From Atribacterota bacterium (GTDB taxonomy: Bacteria > Atribacterota > Phoenicimicrobiia > Phoenicimicrobiales > Phoenicimicrobiaceae): a DNA stretch of 18,631 nt. Both the position numbers and the translations under genes were made by a program. The stretch covers positions 1-18,631 of the forward strand of contig DAOUWX010000015.1 in the NCBI GenBank assembly GCA_030666935.1, read 5' to 3'. Of this stretch, positions 1-7,726 are shown in pieces. Position 1 is the stretch's first letter. The number at the start of each line of letters is the position of its first letter. The notes beneath the pieces were generated by a model. The model searched no databases. It had not been told where the DNA came from and saw only the letters and a list, made by a program, of their open reading frames with translations.

Positions 1-142
1 ATAATAGAAACCGAGAATTAGAATAAATTCGTATCGCATATTAGGTATTGGGTAAAGAAAGAGAAAGAAAAGCACCATTCTTCTTTTTGTCTTACCATTC
101 CAATAAAATTTATGCTAATTAATAAAGCATTTTGTAATTCTC

Positions 143-619
143 TTAAAGTTTATCAGAGGTATCTTTTGGCAGTATTTTTCTTTTCTTATTAAACATGACT
201 ATAGTACCGATTACCCCAATCAAAAAACCTATTGGGCAGGCAAAGATAGCGATAAGGAAGAATATCACTTCAAAGGCTTTCATCAGGTAACTTAATATAG
301 CTATATGGCTGGTAATCTGCTCTAAAGCATAAAAGATATTGTGTAGTATGGCAAAAACAAAAAATCCGGTAGCAGAAGCCCCGGTCAAAACTAAAAGCTT
401 TTTAAGCTTCCCCTCTACTTTTTGTACCAAAGTTAAACCAATTAGTATACTACCCAGTATAACCAGGATAACTCCGGAAATTATCATAAAAGTACCGCTT
501 ATAAATCCTCTAAATGCGGGGATGAAAATTATACTTATTGCTAAAACGAAAACTACTACTAACAAATAAAATATTATAGTTAAAGTGTTCTCTTTTTGAC
601 TCGTCTCAAGCCAACCCAC
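143..619 (-). CDS. Four-helix membrane protein, unknown function
   Basis: I do not recognise this family. The 158-residue product has four hydrophobic stretches (about residues 12-34, 42-64, 74-96 and 114-144) and a basic C-terminal tail (KKRKILPKD), so it should be an integral inner-membrane protein with little soluble mass. The frame is open back to a GTG at 628, but that codon shares its first G with a perfect AGGAGG (628-633). The next GTG, at 619, lies 8 bases after the SD, so I take 619 as the start. No catalytic motif is visible. It is the leftmost gene, on the same strand as the radical SAM gene, separated from it by a palindromic repeat. It could be a small transporter-like or stress-related membrane protein, but nothing in the sequence decides this. 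Confidence 0.7.
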   Translation of the reverse strand: MGWLETSQKENTLTIIFYLLVVVFVLAISIIFIPAFRGFISGTFMIISGVILVILGSILIGLTLVQKVEGKLKKLLVLTGASATGFFVFAILHNIFYALEQITSHIAILSYLMKAFEVIFFLIAIFACPIGFLIGVIGTIVMFNKKRKILPKDTSDKL

Positions 620-661
620 AGGTTCCACCTCCTATTAAGCAAATTTCATAGGGCTGAGCCG

Positions 662-694
662 AACTTTGTCAGGGAACGGTCCTTTGACAAAGTT
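662..694. repeat. REP-like palindrome, copy A (best copy)
   Basis: Arms AACTTTGTCA and TGACAAAGTT form a perfect 10-bp stem. Inside it GGGA can pair with TCCT around a short loop, leaving one bulged T. It begins 4 bases past the stop of the radical SAM gene, so it would be transcribed as a 3' stem-loop on the minus strand. There is no U-run, so it is not a canonical intrinsic terminator. Related copies are at 7707-7726, 8493-8524, 8801-8832 and 15535-15554. Confidence 0.7.
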
Positions 695-697
695 ATT

Positions 698-2179
698 TTA
701 ATAATTTTTAAAAATTTTACGGAAATGAAAACCATAGACAGCATAGGTTATGGCCATAGGTAAAAGTTGCGGCCGTCGAAATAAAGTCCAGAAAAAGATT
801 TTCCAATAATAAATTCTTTCCTTCCCTATTATACCCAGCTGCCAGATAGATTTAAGGAAGGCGGTAAGATACCAAAGATGAAATTGATATTTCTGTTTTT
901 GCAGAGGTTTCATATTTTTTAAAAGCGTCAAGAGACGTTCATAGTAACATTTAGGGGAATAAATGGTATGGAGAACTCTTTTATAGCCATCAATAAGTGC
1001 TTTGTAATTCATTTTGGGAATAAAATTGATGGAAAAGTCAGTATTATCACCTGTAGCTTCTTTTAATAATCTATTCTCTTCAACAAGCCGTTTATAGAGT
1101 TTAGTGCCCCGAGGAGCGTTTAATAGCCCGACCATGGCGCTGACTATCCCACTTTTTTGCACAAATTCAATCATATTTTCAAAAATTGAAGATGGGTCAC
1201 TATCGAAGCCTATAATAAATCCTCCGTTAACTACTAAACCAAACCTTTGTATTTTCTTAATACAAGCTATCAGGTCACGATTTTTATTTTGTAACTTATT
1301 GCATTCAGCTAAACTCTCTTCATTAGGAGTCTCAATACCCACAAATACCGAACCAAACCTTGCCCGGACCATCAAACGCATAAGTTCCTCATCATCGGAG
1401 AGATTTATTGAGGCCTGAGTAGTAAAGGTGAAAGGATGTTTTCGTTCTTCCATCCAATTAATCATGGCCGGCAGTACTTCAACTTTTAATTCTTTTTTAT
1501 TCCCAATAAAATTATCATCAACGATAAATACTCCACCTCTCCATCCCTGTGAGTACAGACTCTCTAATTCTGCTAATATCTGGTCTTTAGTTTTTAATCT
1601 CATCTTATGTCCAAAGAGGTAGGTAACATCACAAAAATCACAGTTAAAGGGACACCCGCGAGAATATTGGATACACATGTTAACATATTTATTTATATCG
1701 GCTAATTCCCAAAGGGGAACGGGGGTCTTTTTTATATCTACCCACTTATCCGAGGTATAGACATGTTTAAGGTGTCCTCCTTTAAAATCTTCTAAAAATA
1801 GAGGTAGAGTGATTTCGGCCTCATTAAGTATAAAATAATCTACATCACCCTCAAAGGCTTCATATCCGGATGTAAAGAGAGGGCCGCCGGCAACAATCTT
1901 AGCTCCCAACCTCTTACATTGAGCAATTATCTTCTTCACCGACTCTTTTTGAATAGACATAGCACTAACAAATACATAATCAGCCCATTTGATATCTCTA
2001 TCAATTAATGCTGTTACGGTCATATCTACCAGTTTTTTCTCCCACTCTTTAGGAAGCAGGGCGGCTACAGTTAACAGTCCCAAAGGAGGGAGACTCGCTT
2101 TTTTAGAAATAAATTTTAAAGCATATTTAAAACTCCAGAAGGTCTCCGGATATTCAGGGTAAACCAAAAGTATTTTCAT
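698..2179 (-). CDS. B12-binding radical SAM enzyme (DUF4070-type)
   Basis: An N-terminal cobalamin-binding Rossmann-like domain (about residues 1-140, opening MKILLVYPEYPETFW) is followed by a radical SAM core. The core carries the CxxxCxxC motif in RGCPFNCDFC (Cys176, Cys180, Cys183), which should ligate the 4Fe-4S cluster that cleaves S-adenosylmethionine. The C-terminal part resembles the DUF4070 extension. This architecture is that of class B radical SAM enzymes such as the hopanoid proteins HpnP, HpnR and HpnJ, which mostly methylate or rearrange unactivated carbons; the substrate here cannot be read. The frame extends to a GTG at 2233, but the family start is the ATG at 2179, preceded by AAGGGGAAG, giving 493 residues. 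It lies about 85 bases downstream of the second permease gene on the same strand, so read-through is possible, although functional linkage to sugar import is not obvious. Confidence 0.9.
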   Translation of the reverse strand: MKILLVYPEYPETFWSFKYALKFISKKASLPPLGLLTVAALLPKEWEKKLVDMTVTALIDRDIKWADYVFVSAMSIQKESVKKIIAQCKRLGAKIVAGGPLFTSGYEAFEGDVDYFILNEAEITLPLFLEDFKGGHLKHVYTSDKWVDIKKTPVPLWELADINKYVNMCIQYSRGCPFNCDFCDVTYLFGHKMRLKTKDQILAELESLYSQGWRGGVFIVDDNFIGNKKELKVEVLPAMINWMEERKHPFTFTTQASINLSDDEELMRLMVRARFGSVFVGIETPNEESLAECNKLQNKNRDLIACIKKIQRFGLVVNGGFIIGFDSDPSSIFENMIEFVQKSGIVSAMVGLLNAPRGTKLYKRLVEENRLLKEATGDNTDFSINFIPKMNYKALIDGYKRVLHTIYSPKCYYERLLTLLKNMKPLQKQKYQFHLWYLTAFLKSIWQLGIIGKERIYYWKIFFWTLFRRPQLLPMAITYAVYGFHFRKIFKNY

Positions 2180-2264
2180 ATTAATCTTCCCCTTAATTTT
2201 ATATTTTCTTGTAGATGAAGAATAAAATTTCACCTGACAAAATAATTTTTATTGTTTCCTTATA

Positions 2265-3164
2265 TTATCCCTTAGTGCTTCCCGCTGTCAAACCCTTAAT
2301 TAAAAACTTCTGAAATATTAAGGCTAATACAATGGGAGGTAAAGAGGCTACAAATCCGGAGGCAGCTATTTGGTCAAAGGCGTGGATATATTGACTTCCT
2401 AAAGCAGAAATATATACGGGTATAGTTATAGAATTGGTGGTTTTGGTAAAAACCATAGCTAAAACAAATTCATCCCAGGCTAATAGAAAAGTAAATATTC
2501 CGGTAGCTACCAAACCGGGTGCCGAGAGGGGTAGAACGATTTTTATTAATGCCTGAGTTCTGGTACATCCGTCAATTCTCGCTGCTTCTTCCAGCTCAGT
2601 AGGGATAGTAAGAAAAAATCCTCTCATAATCCAGATGACAAATCCCAGAATAAAAGTAACATAAAGTATAATCAAGTTTATTTTAGTATCATAGAAATGA
2701 AAATTACTATTGGCCTGTATTAAATAGTAATCAAAGGTACGAATAATGACAAAAAATGGGATAACCAGGGCTACAGTAGGTATCATACGAATAGAAATTA
2801 GAGACATAACGATATTATTTTTAAAAGGAAATTTTAATCTGGCCAAAGCATAAGCCGCCAGAGTTCCAAAAATTAAGCAAATAACGGTTACACTTCCGGC
2901 AATAATCATACTATTACGAAGGGCAGCCATAAACCTCTGGCCAATATGACTACTCATATCAAACATTGCTTGAAAATTCTTTAAAGTAGGGTTCTCGGGA
3001 AACCAACTGGTAGTGCGGTCTGAAATTAATTCCTTATAAGGAAAAAGACCGGAAACAAACAGCCAGGTAAAGGGAGCAAGAGTCCAGACCACAATAAGAA
3101 CAACCAATACATATAATATTATTCGAGAAATATACTTTTTTATCCTGGGTTTCCTGATTCCCAT
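2265..3164 (-). CDS. Sugar ABC transporter permease, MalG type
   Basis: One of the two membrane subunits of a CUT1-like carbohydrate importer. The 299-residue protein has the usual MalG layout: an N-terminal helix (about 15-38), a periplasmic loop with the SWFPENPTLKNF segment, four or five further helices, and a cytoplasmic EAA loop (about 192-216, EEAARIDGC...LPLSAPG) that contacts the ATPase. It ends with a GLTAGSTKG tail typical of MalG-type permeases. Only three bases separate it from the upstream permease, and its SD (GGAGGAG) sits inside the end of that gene, so the two are translationally linked. No ATP-binding subunit is encoded here, so a shared MsmK/UgpC-type ATPase encoded elsewhere is expected. 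The sugar cannot be inferred. Confidence 0.95.
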   Translation of the reverse strand: MGIRKPRIKKYISRIILYVLVVLIVVWTLAPFTWLFVSGLFPYKELISDRTTSWFPENPTLKNFQAMFDMSSHIGQRFMAALRNSMIIAGSVTVICLIFGTLAAYALARLKFPFKNNIVMSLISIRMIPTVALVIPFFVIIRTFDYYLIQANSNFHFYDTKINLIILYVTFILGFVIWIMRGFFLTIPTELEEAARIDGCTRTQALIKIVLPLSAPGLVATGIFTFLLAWDEFVLAMVFTKTTNSITIPVYISALGSQYIHAFDQIAASGFVASLPPIVLALIFQKFLIKGLTAGSTKG

Positions 3165-3167
3165 TTG

Positions 3168-4115
3168 TTAAGTCTCCTCCGAATATAGTACTCTTACATA
3201 AATAAGGGCTATACCTAAGATAAATAAACCCACCAAGAACGAGAGGGCAGAGCCTCTACCAAAGTTTAAAAATTTCATTCCGGTTTCAAAGGTATATACA
3301 CCTACCACCCTAATAGAGTATTGCATTAAAATATAAATAATATCAAAAACCCGGAATAATTCCATAGTTCTTAAAACCAGAACTACCAGTAATACCGGAC
3401 GAAGCAGAGGTAAGGTTATGTTCCAGAATTGAGACCAGCTGCTCGCTCCGTCAATCCCGGCTGCTTCATACAAACTGTCCGGGAAAGTCTGCAGGGCTGC
3501 TAAAACTAACAAAGTCACCAGGGGGGTAACCTTCCAGGTGTCTGCCAGAATAATCATATTAAGAGCGGTGCTTGCTCCTATCCATTCCATAAAATTGCCA
3601 ATAAGGGGCATGTTTTGGAGGGGTACATCAAACCCCAACCAGACCTTATCATAGTCAGCTGGAAATATATGTAGTACTTTCATTAAACCATTAAGAGCTC
3701 CAAAACTTGAACCGGCATAAATCCATTCCCACATACGGGCATTAACTACAGTAGGAAGCGCCCAGGGAAGTAATATGATAGACCTCACAAAAGACCTACC
3801 TATAAAACTCTTATTAAGCACCAGGGCCATACTTATACCAAGAATCAATTCAATAACCAGGGAGACAACGGTAAAATAGGTAGTAACTCTTACCGCGCTC
3901 CAAAATAATGGGTCTTTTAAAAAATAATATATATAATTGCTAAAGCCGATAAATTTGGCAGAAATACCTCCGATTATCGGTTCCGCTTTAAAAAAACTCA
4001 AGTAAAAAGCAAAAACAAGTGGTCCAATAACTACACACAAGATAATTAAAATACTGGGTAACAGGAGTATCAAGGCTAACTGCTTTGAACTAAGCTCTCG
4101 TCTTCTTATGCTCAT
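3168..4115 (-). CDS. Sugar ABC transporter permease, MalF/UgpA type
   Basis: Partner permease of the importer, 315 residues with about six membrane helices and no long extra periplasmic domain, so it resembles the short UgpA/LacF class rather than E. coli MalF. The EAA loop is at about 216-240 (YEAAGIDGA...LPLLRP), the docking site for the ATPase. The LLPWALP segment near residue 118 is also characteristic. The ATG at 4115 is preceded by AAGAGGATAG, a good SD. The gene lies 89 bases after the solute-binding-protein gene, with a strong stem-loop in that gap, which probably lowers permease expression relative to the binding protein. Order binding protein, permease, permease is typical of CUT1 operons. 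Confidence 0.95.
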   Translation of the reverse strand: MSIRRRELSSKQLALILLLPSILIILCVVIGPLVFAFYLSFFKAEPIIGGISAKFIGFSNYIYYFLKDPLFWSAVRVTTYFTVVSLVIELILGISMALVLNKSFIGRSFVRSIILLPWALPTVVNARMWEWIYAGSSFGALNGLMKVLHIFPADYDKVWLGFDVPLQNMPLIGNFMEWIGASTALNMIILADTWKVTPLVTLLVLAALQTFPDSLYEAAGIDGASSWSQFWNITLPLLRPVLLVVLVLRTMELFRVFDIIYILMQYSIRVVGVYTFETGMKFLNFGRGSALSFLVGLFILGIALIYVRVLYSEET

Positions 4116-4137
4116 AAAACTATCCTCTTAATCAAGA

Positions 4138-4172
4138 GAAGAGGAGGAGGATTTAATATTCTCCCCCTCTTC
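4138..4172 (-). terminator. Intercistronic stem-loop after the binding-protein gene
   Basis: On the minus strand GAAGAGGGGGAG pairs with CTCCTCCTCTTC over 12 positions (one G-T) around an 11-base loop. There is no U-run after the stem, so it is more likely an mRNA-stabilising or partial-attenuation hairpin than a full terminator. Such hairpins are well known between binding-protein and permease genes, where they make the binding protein the most abundant product. Confidence 0.6.
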
Positions 4173-4204
4173 GGCCTTATTCCTATTACAATCTTATTAC
4201 AATC

Positions 4205-5464
4205 TTATAATCCCATCACCGCTTCAATCTCTGTTTTGGCTTTATCCAGAGCTGCCTTAGGTTCCATTTTCCCTGTTAATGCTGAGTGGATGTATCTTTG
4301 TAAGATAGAGGAAACCTCCGGATAAGGAGGAACTTTGGGTCGATGATGTACACTGGCAATCTCCTTTGCCTTAACATCTATTACCGAATCCATAGTCATG
4401 GCATAAGCGCTGGTCTGGACTGAAGTCCATACGGGCATCTCAGTTAGATAGGCTCTTTGAACTATAGGACTGGTAATAAATCTGACATACTTCCAGGCTG
4501 CTTCTTTACTCTTGGAATTAGCTAAAATAGCTGCTCCCTGAAATCCACTAACCGAAGCAGTATCATAAGTATATTGGCCCAATACATCCTTGGCTACCGG
4601 AAGTAATCCCATCTTTCCTGCTCCTACTACTTTGGAAATAGATGGGTCATTCATAGAACCATACTGGAAGGTCCAGTTAGAAGTAAAAGCAGCATTACCA
4701 GCAATGAAATCATCTCTTGCTGCCGGTTCATCATTAGTCAAAGACTTTGGACTGGCTAATTCCTTATCTAAAAGCATCACCATAAATTCCAGTGCCTTCA
4801 GACCAGGACCGGTATTAAATATAGGTTTAGTATCTTTGTCAAAGGTATCTCCTCCAAAAGCCCCGGTTAACCAGACATACTCACAGGTTAAACCCTCTTT
4901 CTGATTCCAGGAATCGGTCCAGGGGTATTTGCAGATTCCCTTAGCTTTTATGGCTTCCATCTGTTCAACCATCTCTTCTAATGTTTTAGGAGCTGCATCA
5001 AAACCGGCTTTTTTAATCATATCGATATTGTAAAAGAAAAGCTGGAAGTTAGCCAGGAAAGGCATTGCCCAAGTCTTACCGTCAAAGACGAAAGCGTCCA
5101 TAATCGCAGGAGCAATATCTTCTTTTACTGCCGGGCTCATGTAATCATCAATAGCAACACAGAAACCTTTAGAAGCAAATTCGGCTGTCCAGATAAGATC
5201 CAGTGAAAAGACATCGTAAGTAGGGATAGGAGCCACCGCTGAGGCCACGACTTTCTCATGCTGTTCATCATACTTAACAAATTCCAGATTAACCTTGATG
5301 CCGGAGAGTTCTTCAAAAAGGTCGGCCATATCCCGGATTTCATCAGGTTGATAGGCAGCCTGGGCCATGTAGATAACGTTTATCTCCTCTGCTGCCAGAG
5401 CGGTAAATGCTCCACTTACCAATAAAACTCCAATCATTAGTAATACTAAAAATAATTTTCTCAT
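4205..5464 (-). CDS. Extracellular sugar-binding protein (family 1)
   Basis: Periplasmic or surface receptor that delivers a carbohydrate to the downstream permeases. The 419-residue protein starts with a clear signal peptide: basic MRK, a hydrophobic core to about residue 20, then a cleavage site after Ala24 (TALA/AEE). There is no lipobox cysteine, so it should be released or periplasmic rather than a lipoprotein. The body has the features of family 1 solute-binding proteins: an opening with many polar residues, MAQAAYQPDEIRDMADLFEE, a GKTWAMPFLANFQLFFYN segment and a late AWKYVRFI helix. The ATG at 5464 follows GGAGG by 10 bases. The ligand is not readable. It is the first gene of the transporter operon, and upstream DNA holds a possible leader ORF and operator-like repeats. 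Confidence 0.93.
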   Translation of the reverse strand: MRKLFLVLLMIGVLLVSGAFTALAAEEINVIYMAQAAYQPDEIRDMADLFEELSGIKVNLEFVKYDEQHEKVVASAVAPIPTYDVFSLDLIWTAEFASKGFCVAIDDYMSPAVKEDIAPAIMDAFVFDGKTWAMPFLANFQLFFYNIDMIKKAGFDAAPKTLEEMVEQMEAIKAKGICKYPWTDSWNQKEGLTCEYVWLTGAFGGDTFDKDTKPIFNTGPGLKALEFMVMLLDKELASPKSLTNDEPAARDDFIAGNAAFTSNWTFQYGSMNDPSISKVVGAGKMGLLPVAKDVLGQYTYDTASVSGFQGAAILANSKSKEAAWKYVRFITSPIVQRAYLTEMPVWTSVQTSAYAMTMDSVIDVKAKEIASVHHRPKVPPYPEVSSILQRYIHSALTGKMEPKAALDKAKTEIEAVMGL

Positions 5465-5506
5465 TTCATTTATACCTCCAAATTTTTTCGACTTTACTTT
5501 AATCTT

Positions 5507-5536
5507 CTAAACAGATTTCTTTCTGTTTCTTATCAA
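5507..5536 (-). CDS. Possible 9-codon leader ORF before the binding-protein gene
   Basis: On the minus strand a near-ideal SD, TAAAGGAGGTGAT (5540-5552), complementary to the usual 16S rRNA 3' end, has no long ORF behind it. Seven bases after its GGAGG core is a TTG that opens the frame MIRNRKKSV and stops at TAG (5507-5509), 42 bases before the ATG of the sugar-binding protein. The peptide would be short and basic. This may be a real leader peptide, a ribosome standby site, or chance; coding evidence is minimal. Confidence 0.3.
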   Translation of the reverse strand: MIRNRKKSV

Positions 5537-5614
5537 TCTATCACCTCCTTTATTTGAGTCGTGTGTCGAAGGCCTCTGAAAGCAATATTTAGTTTTAAAT
5601 GATCCGAGTTTGTT

Positions 5615-5642
5615 TATTAGTATATTTTATATTAGTATATTT
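5615..5642. promoter_or_regulatory. Tandem 13-bp direct repeat upstream of transporter operon
   Basis: TATTAGTATATTT occurs at 5615-5627 and again at 5630-5642, a period of 15 bases. It lies directly downstream (in the direction of transcription) of a possible minus-strand -10 box TATAAT (5646-5651), about where transcription would start. This placement would suit a repressor, but the sequence is very AT-rich and could be chance. Confidence 0.4.
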
Positions 5643-5645
5643 ACT

Positions 5646-5676
5646 ATTATAATAATTCGACATTTACTTCGAAGTA
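5646..5676 (-). promoter_or_regulatory. Weak promoter and palindrome for the transporter operon
   Basis: A consensus -10 TATAAT (minus strand, 5646-5651) has only a poor -35 match, TTCGAA at 5668-5673. That -35 position is inside a perfect 12-bp palindrome TACTTCGAAGTA (5665-5676). A weak -35 overlapped by a dyad is typical of an activator- or repressor-controlled sugar promoter. The assignment is inferred from sequence only. Confidence 0.35.
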
Positions 5677-5703
5677 TCCTCTTTTTTAAAATAGATTATT
5701 TTT

Positions 5704-6897
5704 TTATTCTGAATTTCCTTTTTCATCAAATTTAATTACCCAAGCATCTGCTTCTCCAGCACCTTTTGACATTGTCCATCCAGCGACAACATAATCTCCA
5801 TCTTCTGTTTGGATAATAGATAATATACTATCCCAAGAACTCCCACCAATTGTCTTATCCCATTCCATATTTCCTTGTTCATCTATTTTTATTATCCAGG
5901 CATCCCATTCTCCTGCGCCCTTCGATTGTGTTTCTCCAACAATAACATAATCTCCATCTTCTGTTTGGATGATAGATCTTGCTATATCATCATCATATCC
6001 ACCGAATGTCTTATTCCATACCATATTCCCTTTATTATTCAACTTTATCACCCAGGCATCTGCTTTTCCTACACCTTTTGACCATGTATAACCAGAAATA
6101 ACATAGCTTTCATCTTCTGTCTGTATGATAGAGTATGCACAATCATCATCACTTCCACCGAAAGTCTTATCCCATTCCATATTTCCTTGTTCATCCAGTT
6201 TTATTACCCAGGTATCCCATTCTCCTGCACCTTTCGATTGTGTTGCTCCAACAATAACATAATCTCCATCTTTAGTCTGAATAATAGAGTGGGCCTCATC
6301 ATTTTCACTCCCCCCAAAGGTTTTATTCCATACCATGTTTCCCTTATTATCCAACTTTATCACCCAGGCATCTGCTTTTCCTGCACCTTTTGACCATGTA
6401 TAACCTGAAATAGCATAACCCTTATCTTTTGTCTGTATGATAGAGTATGCACAATCCCAATTACTTTCAAAAAATGTTTTATTCCATAACGTATTTCCTT
6501 TTTCATCTAATATCATTATATAGAAATCTGCATCTCCTATATTTTTAAATATTGTATAACCTGAAATAGCATAACCCCCATCTTCTGTCTGTATAATGGA
6601 AAATGCCGCATCATTATCACTTAGACCGAAGGTCTTATCCCAAACCATGTTTCCCCATTCGTCCAGCTTTATTACCCAGGCATCCGCTTTTCCTTTACCT
6701 TTTGATCTTGTATAACCTGAAATAGCATAACCCCCATCTTCTGTCTGTATAATGGAAAATACCGCATCCCGATCACTTCCTCCAAAGGTCTTTTCCCATA
6801 TCAGGGCCTCTTCTGATGCATAACCTATGCAACAGAAAGAAATTACCACCAAGAATACAGAGATAACTATTAATTGGAAATTTATAATCCTTTTCAT
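5704..6897 (-). CDS. Secreted seven-repeat protein, probable beta-propeller
   Basis: After a signal peptide (residues 1 to about 28, hydrophobic core then CCIGYASEE) the entire 397-residue protein consists of seven consecutive repeats of 52 residues, starting near residue 33. The consensus runs WxKTFGGSxxDxAxSIIQTxDGxYxIxGYTxSKGAGxADAWVIKLDxxGNMV. Seven repeats of about 50 residues rich in aromatic and Asp/Gly turns strongly suggest a seven-bladed beta-propeller related to bacterial repeat proteins of the WD40-like/PQQ-like kind. No enzyme motif, anchor or dockerin follows: the last blade runs to the stop. Blades 3 and 5, and 4 and 6, are more alike than neighbours, showing a two-blade duplication. 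The SD AAGGGGG lies before ATG 6897. Role unknown; extracellular binding is the natural guess. Confidence 0.85.
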   Translation of the reverse strand: MKRIINFQLIVISVFLVVISFCCIGYASEEALIWEKTFGGSDRDAVFSIIQTEDGGYAISGYTRSKGKGKADAWVIKLDEWGNMVWDKTFGLSDNDAAFSIIQTEDGGYAISGYTIFKNIGDADFYIMILDEKGNTLWNKTFFESNWDCAYSIIQTKDKGYAISGYTWSKGAGKADAWVIKLDNKGNMVWNKTFGGSENDEAHSIIQTKDGDYVIVGATQSKGAGEWDTWVIKLDEQGNMEWDKTFGGSDDDCAYSIIQTEDESYVISGYTWSKGVGKADAWVIKLNNKGNMVWNKTFGGYDDDIARSIIQTEDGDYVIVGETQSKGAGEWDAWIIKIDEQGNMEWDKTIGGSSWDSILSIIQTEDGDYVVAGWTMSKGAGEADAWVIKFDEKGNSE

Positions 6898-7254
6898 AAT
6901 ATAAACCCCCTTCTTAAAAATACTATTTCCCTAATACTCGCTATCAAAACTTAGTCTACACAGTTTTAAATAATATTTCCTCTCTTATATCTTCACCCCC
7001 TTTATGGAATAGCAGCTACATTTTAACCCTATATAATACTATTCGCTATTACGGAGAATGAATCCTGCTCTATTTGTAAAAAAATAATAAACTATTAACT
7101 TAAAGTTGCCACCTAGCACATCATCTAAAGGCCCTTAAATAGAGACACTACTCCTACGGTAATTTTTAATTCAGAGTAATTGTAGAAGTATATCTTAACA
7201 AGTAGCAAATAATAAGTAGTTTTTTTGTAAGGTTATCTTAAGTAGGGTTTTTTC
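6898..7254. other. Intergenic stretch upstream of the propeller gene
   Basis: This 357-bp gap contains the SD of the propeller gene and an unused AAAGGGGGTG SD-like string on the minus strand near 7000, followed only by a three-codon frame. I see no RNA gene, inverted repeat of note, or convincing promoter; a TATTAT/TATATA region near 7035 has no credible -35. Confidence 0.5.
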
Positions 7255-7599
7255 TTAAAGATTTTTTCTGATTTCTTCCAGGGAAATCTTGGCATCGGGA
7301 GCCATATCAAAAAACTTGTTTAGTTTTTCACAGGCATAATCATCACAGTAAGCGCAATTTTTAACTTCCTTTTTCTGCCCACACTTTCTTATTTCACAGA
7401 CTTTGCAATAATTAAAAAGTCGACCGGACTCTTCCAAACATCCATCACAATTAATCTCTTCCGGTTTTATCTCGCTGTTAAATTCTTTAGACCAAACTTT
7501 TGCCACTTTTTCCCTTTCCTTATCATCATCTTTCCGGGTAGCTATAAAAGCCGGACATTCGGTACAGGTTAATCCACAAAAAGCAATCATCTTTTCCAT
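7255..7599 (-). CDS. DUF3795 cysteine-rich protein
   Basis: The 114-residue product matches DUF3795: it opens MIAFCGLTCTECPAFIA and carries eleven cysteines (8, 12, 15, 51, 54, 65, 68, 73, 82, 85, 90) in CxxxCxxC, CxxC, CxxC and CxxC groupings. This implies that the protein binds zinc or an iron-sulfur cluster; the biochemical role of the family is not established. The frame extends to a GTG at 7608, but that GTG overlaps the SD (AAGGGGGTG). The ATG at 7599 sits 8 bases after the G-run, so I use it. It has no transmembrane segment and no signal peptide. The neighbour upstream is a membrane protease gene on the same strand, about 125 bases away, with a palindromic repeat copy between. Confidence 0.85.
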   Translation of the reverse strand: MEKMIAFCGLTCTECPAFIATRKDDDKEREKVAKVWSKEFNSEIKPEEINCDGCLEESGRLFNYCKVCEIRKCGQKKEVKNCAYCDDYACEKLNKFFDMAPDAKISLEEIRKNL

Positions 7600-7706
7600 A
7601 AGTTTCACCCCCTTGTTTTATTTTATACTATCTTAGCAATTTATTCAAAAAGAGCTAATTTTATTTAAATTTCTCCAAAACAATTTCTTATTTTCTTCAT
7701 TCAACC

Positions 7707-7726
7707 TTATCAAAGGACTGTTCCCT
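7707..7726. repeat. REP-like palindrome family, copy B (inverted, half)
   Basis: Read on the minus strand this is AGGGAACAGTCCTTTGATAA, which matches the inner part of copy A with two changes. Orientation is opposite to the other copies. It overlaps the stop codon of the CPBP protease gene (7725-7727), so the repeat may have supplied the present stop. Confidence 0.6.

Noticed and set aside
1..142. Possible gene or RNA at the left edge
   Set aside because: Minus-strand frames are under 30 codons with no SD, and no RNA fold stands out.
4185..4207. Short tandem duplication of ATTACAATCTT at the end of the binding-protein gene
   Set aside because: Two 11-base units only, mostly beyond the stop codon; probably replication slippage without function.
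5875..6393. Plus-strand frames of about 68 codons, spaced 312 bp apart
   Set aside because: They are mirror frames of the propeller repeats on the opposite strand, with no SD; they only reflect the duplication.
5704..6897. Periodic DNA repeats that could suggest a CRISPR or tandem-repeat array
   Set aside because: The periodicity (156 and 312 bp) is that of codons for 52-residue protein repeats in one open minus-strand frame.
6990..7005. SD-like AAAGGGGGTG on the minus strand upstream of the propeller gene
   Set aside because: Only a three-codon frame follows; kept as a remark in the intergenic entry, not as a gene.
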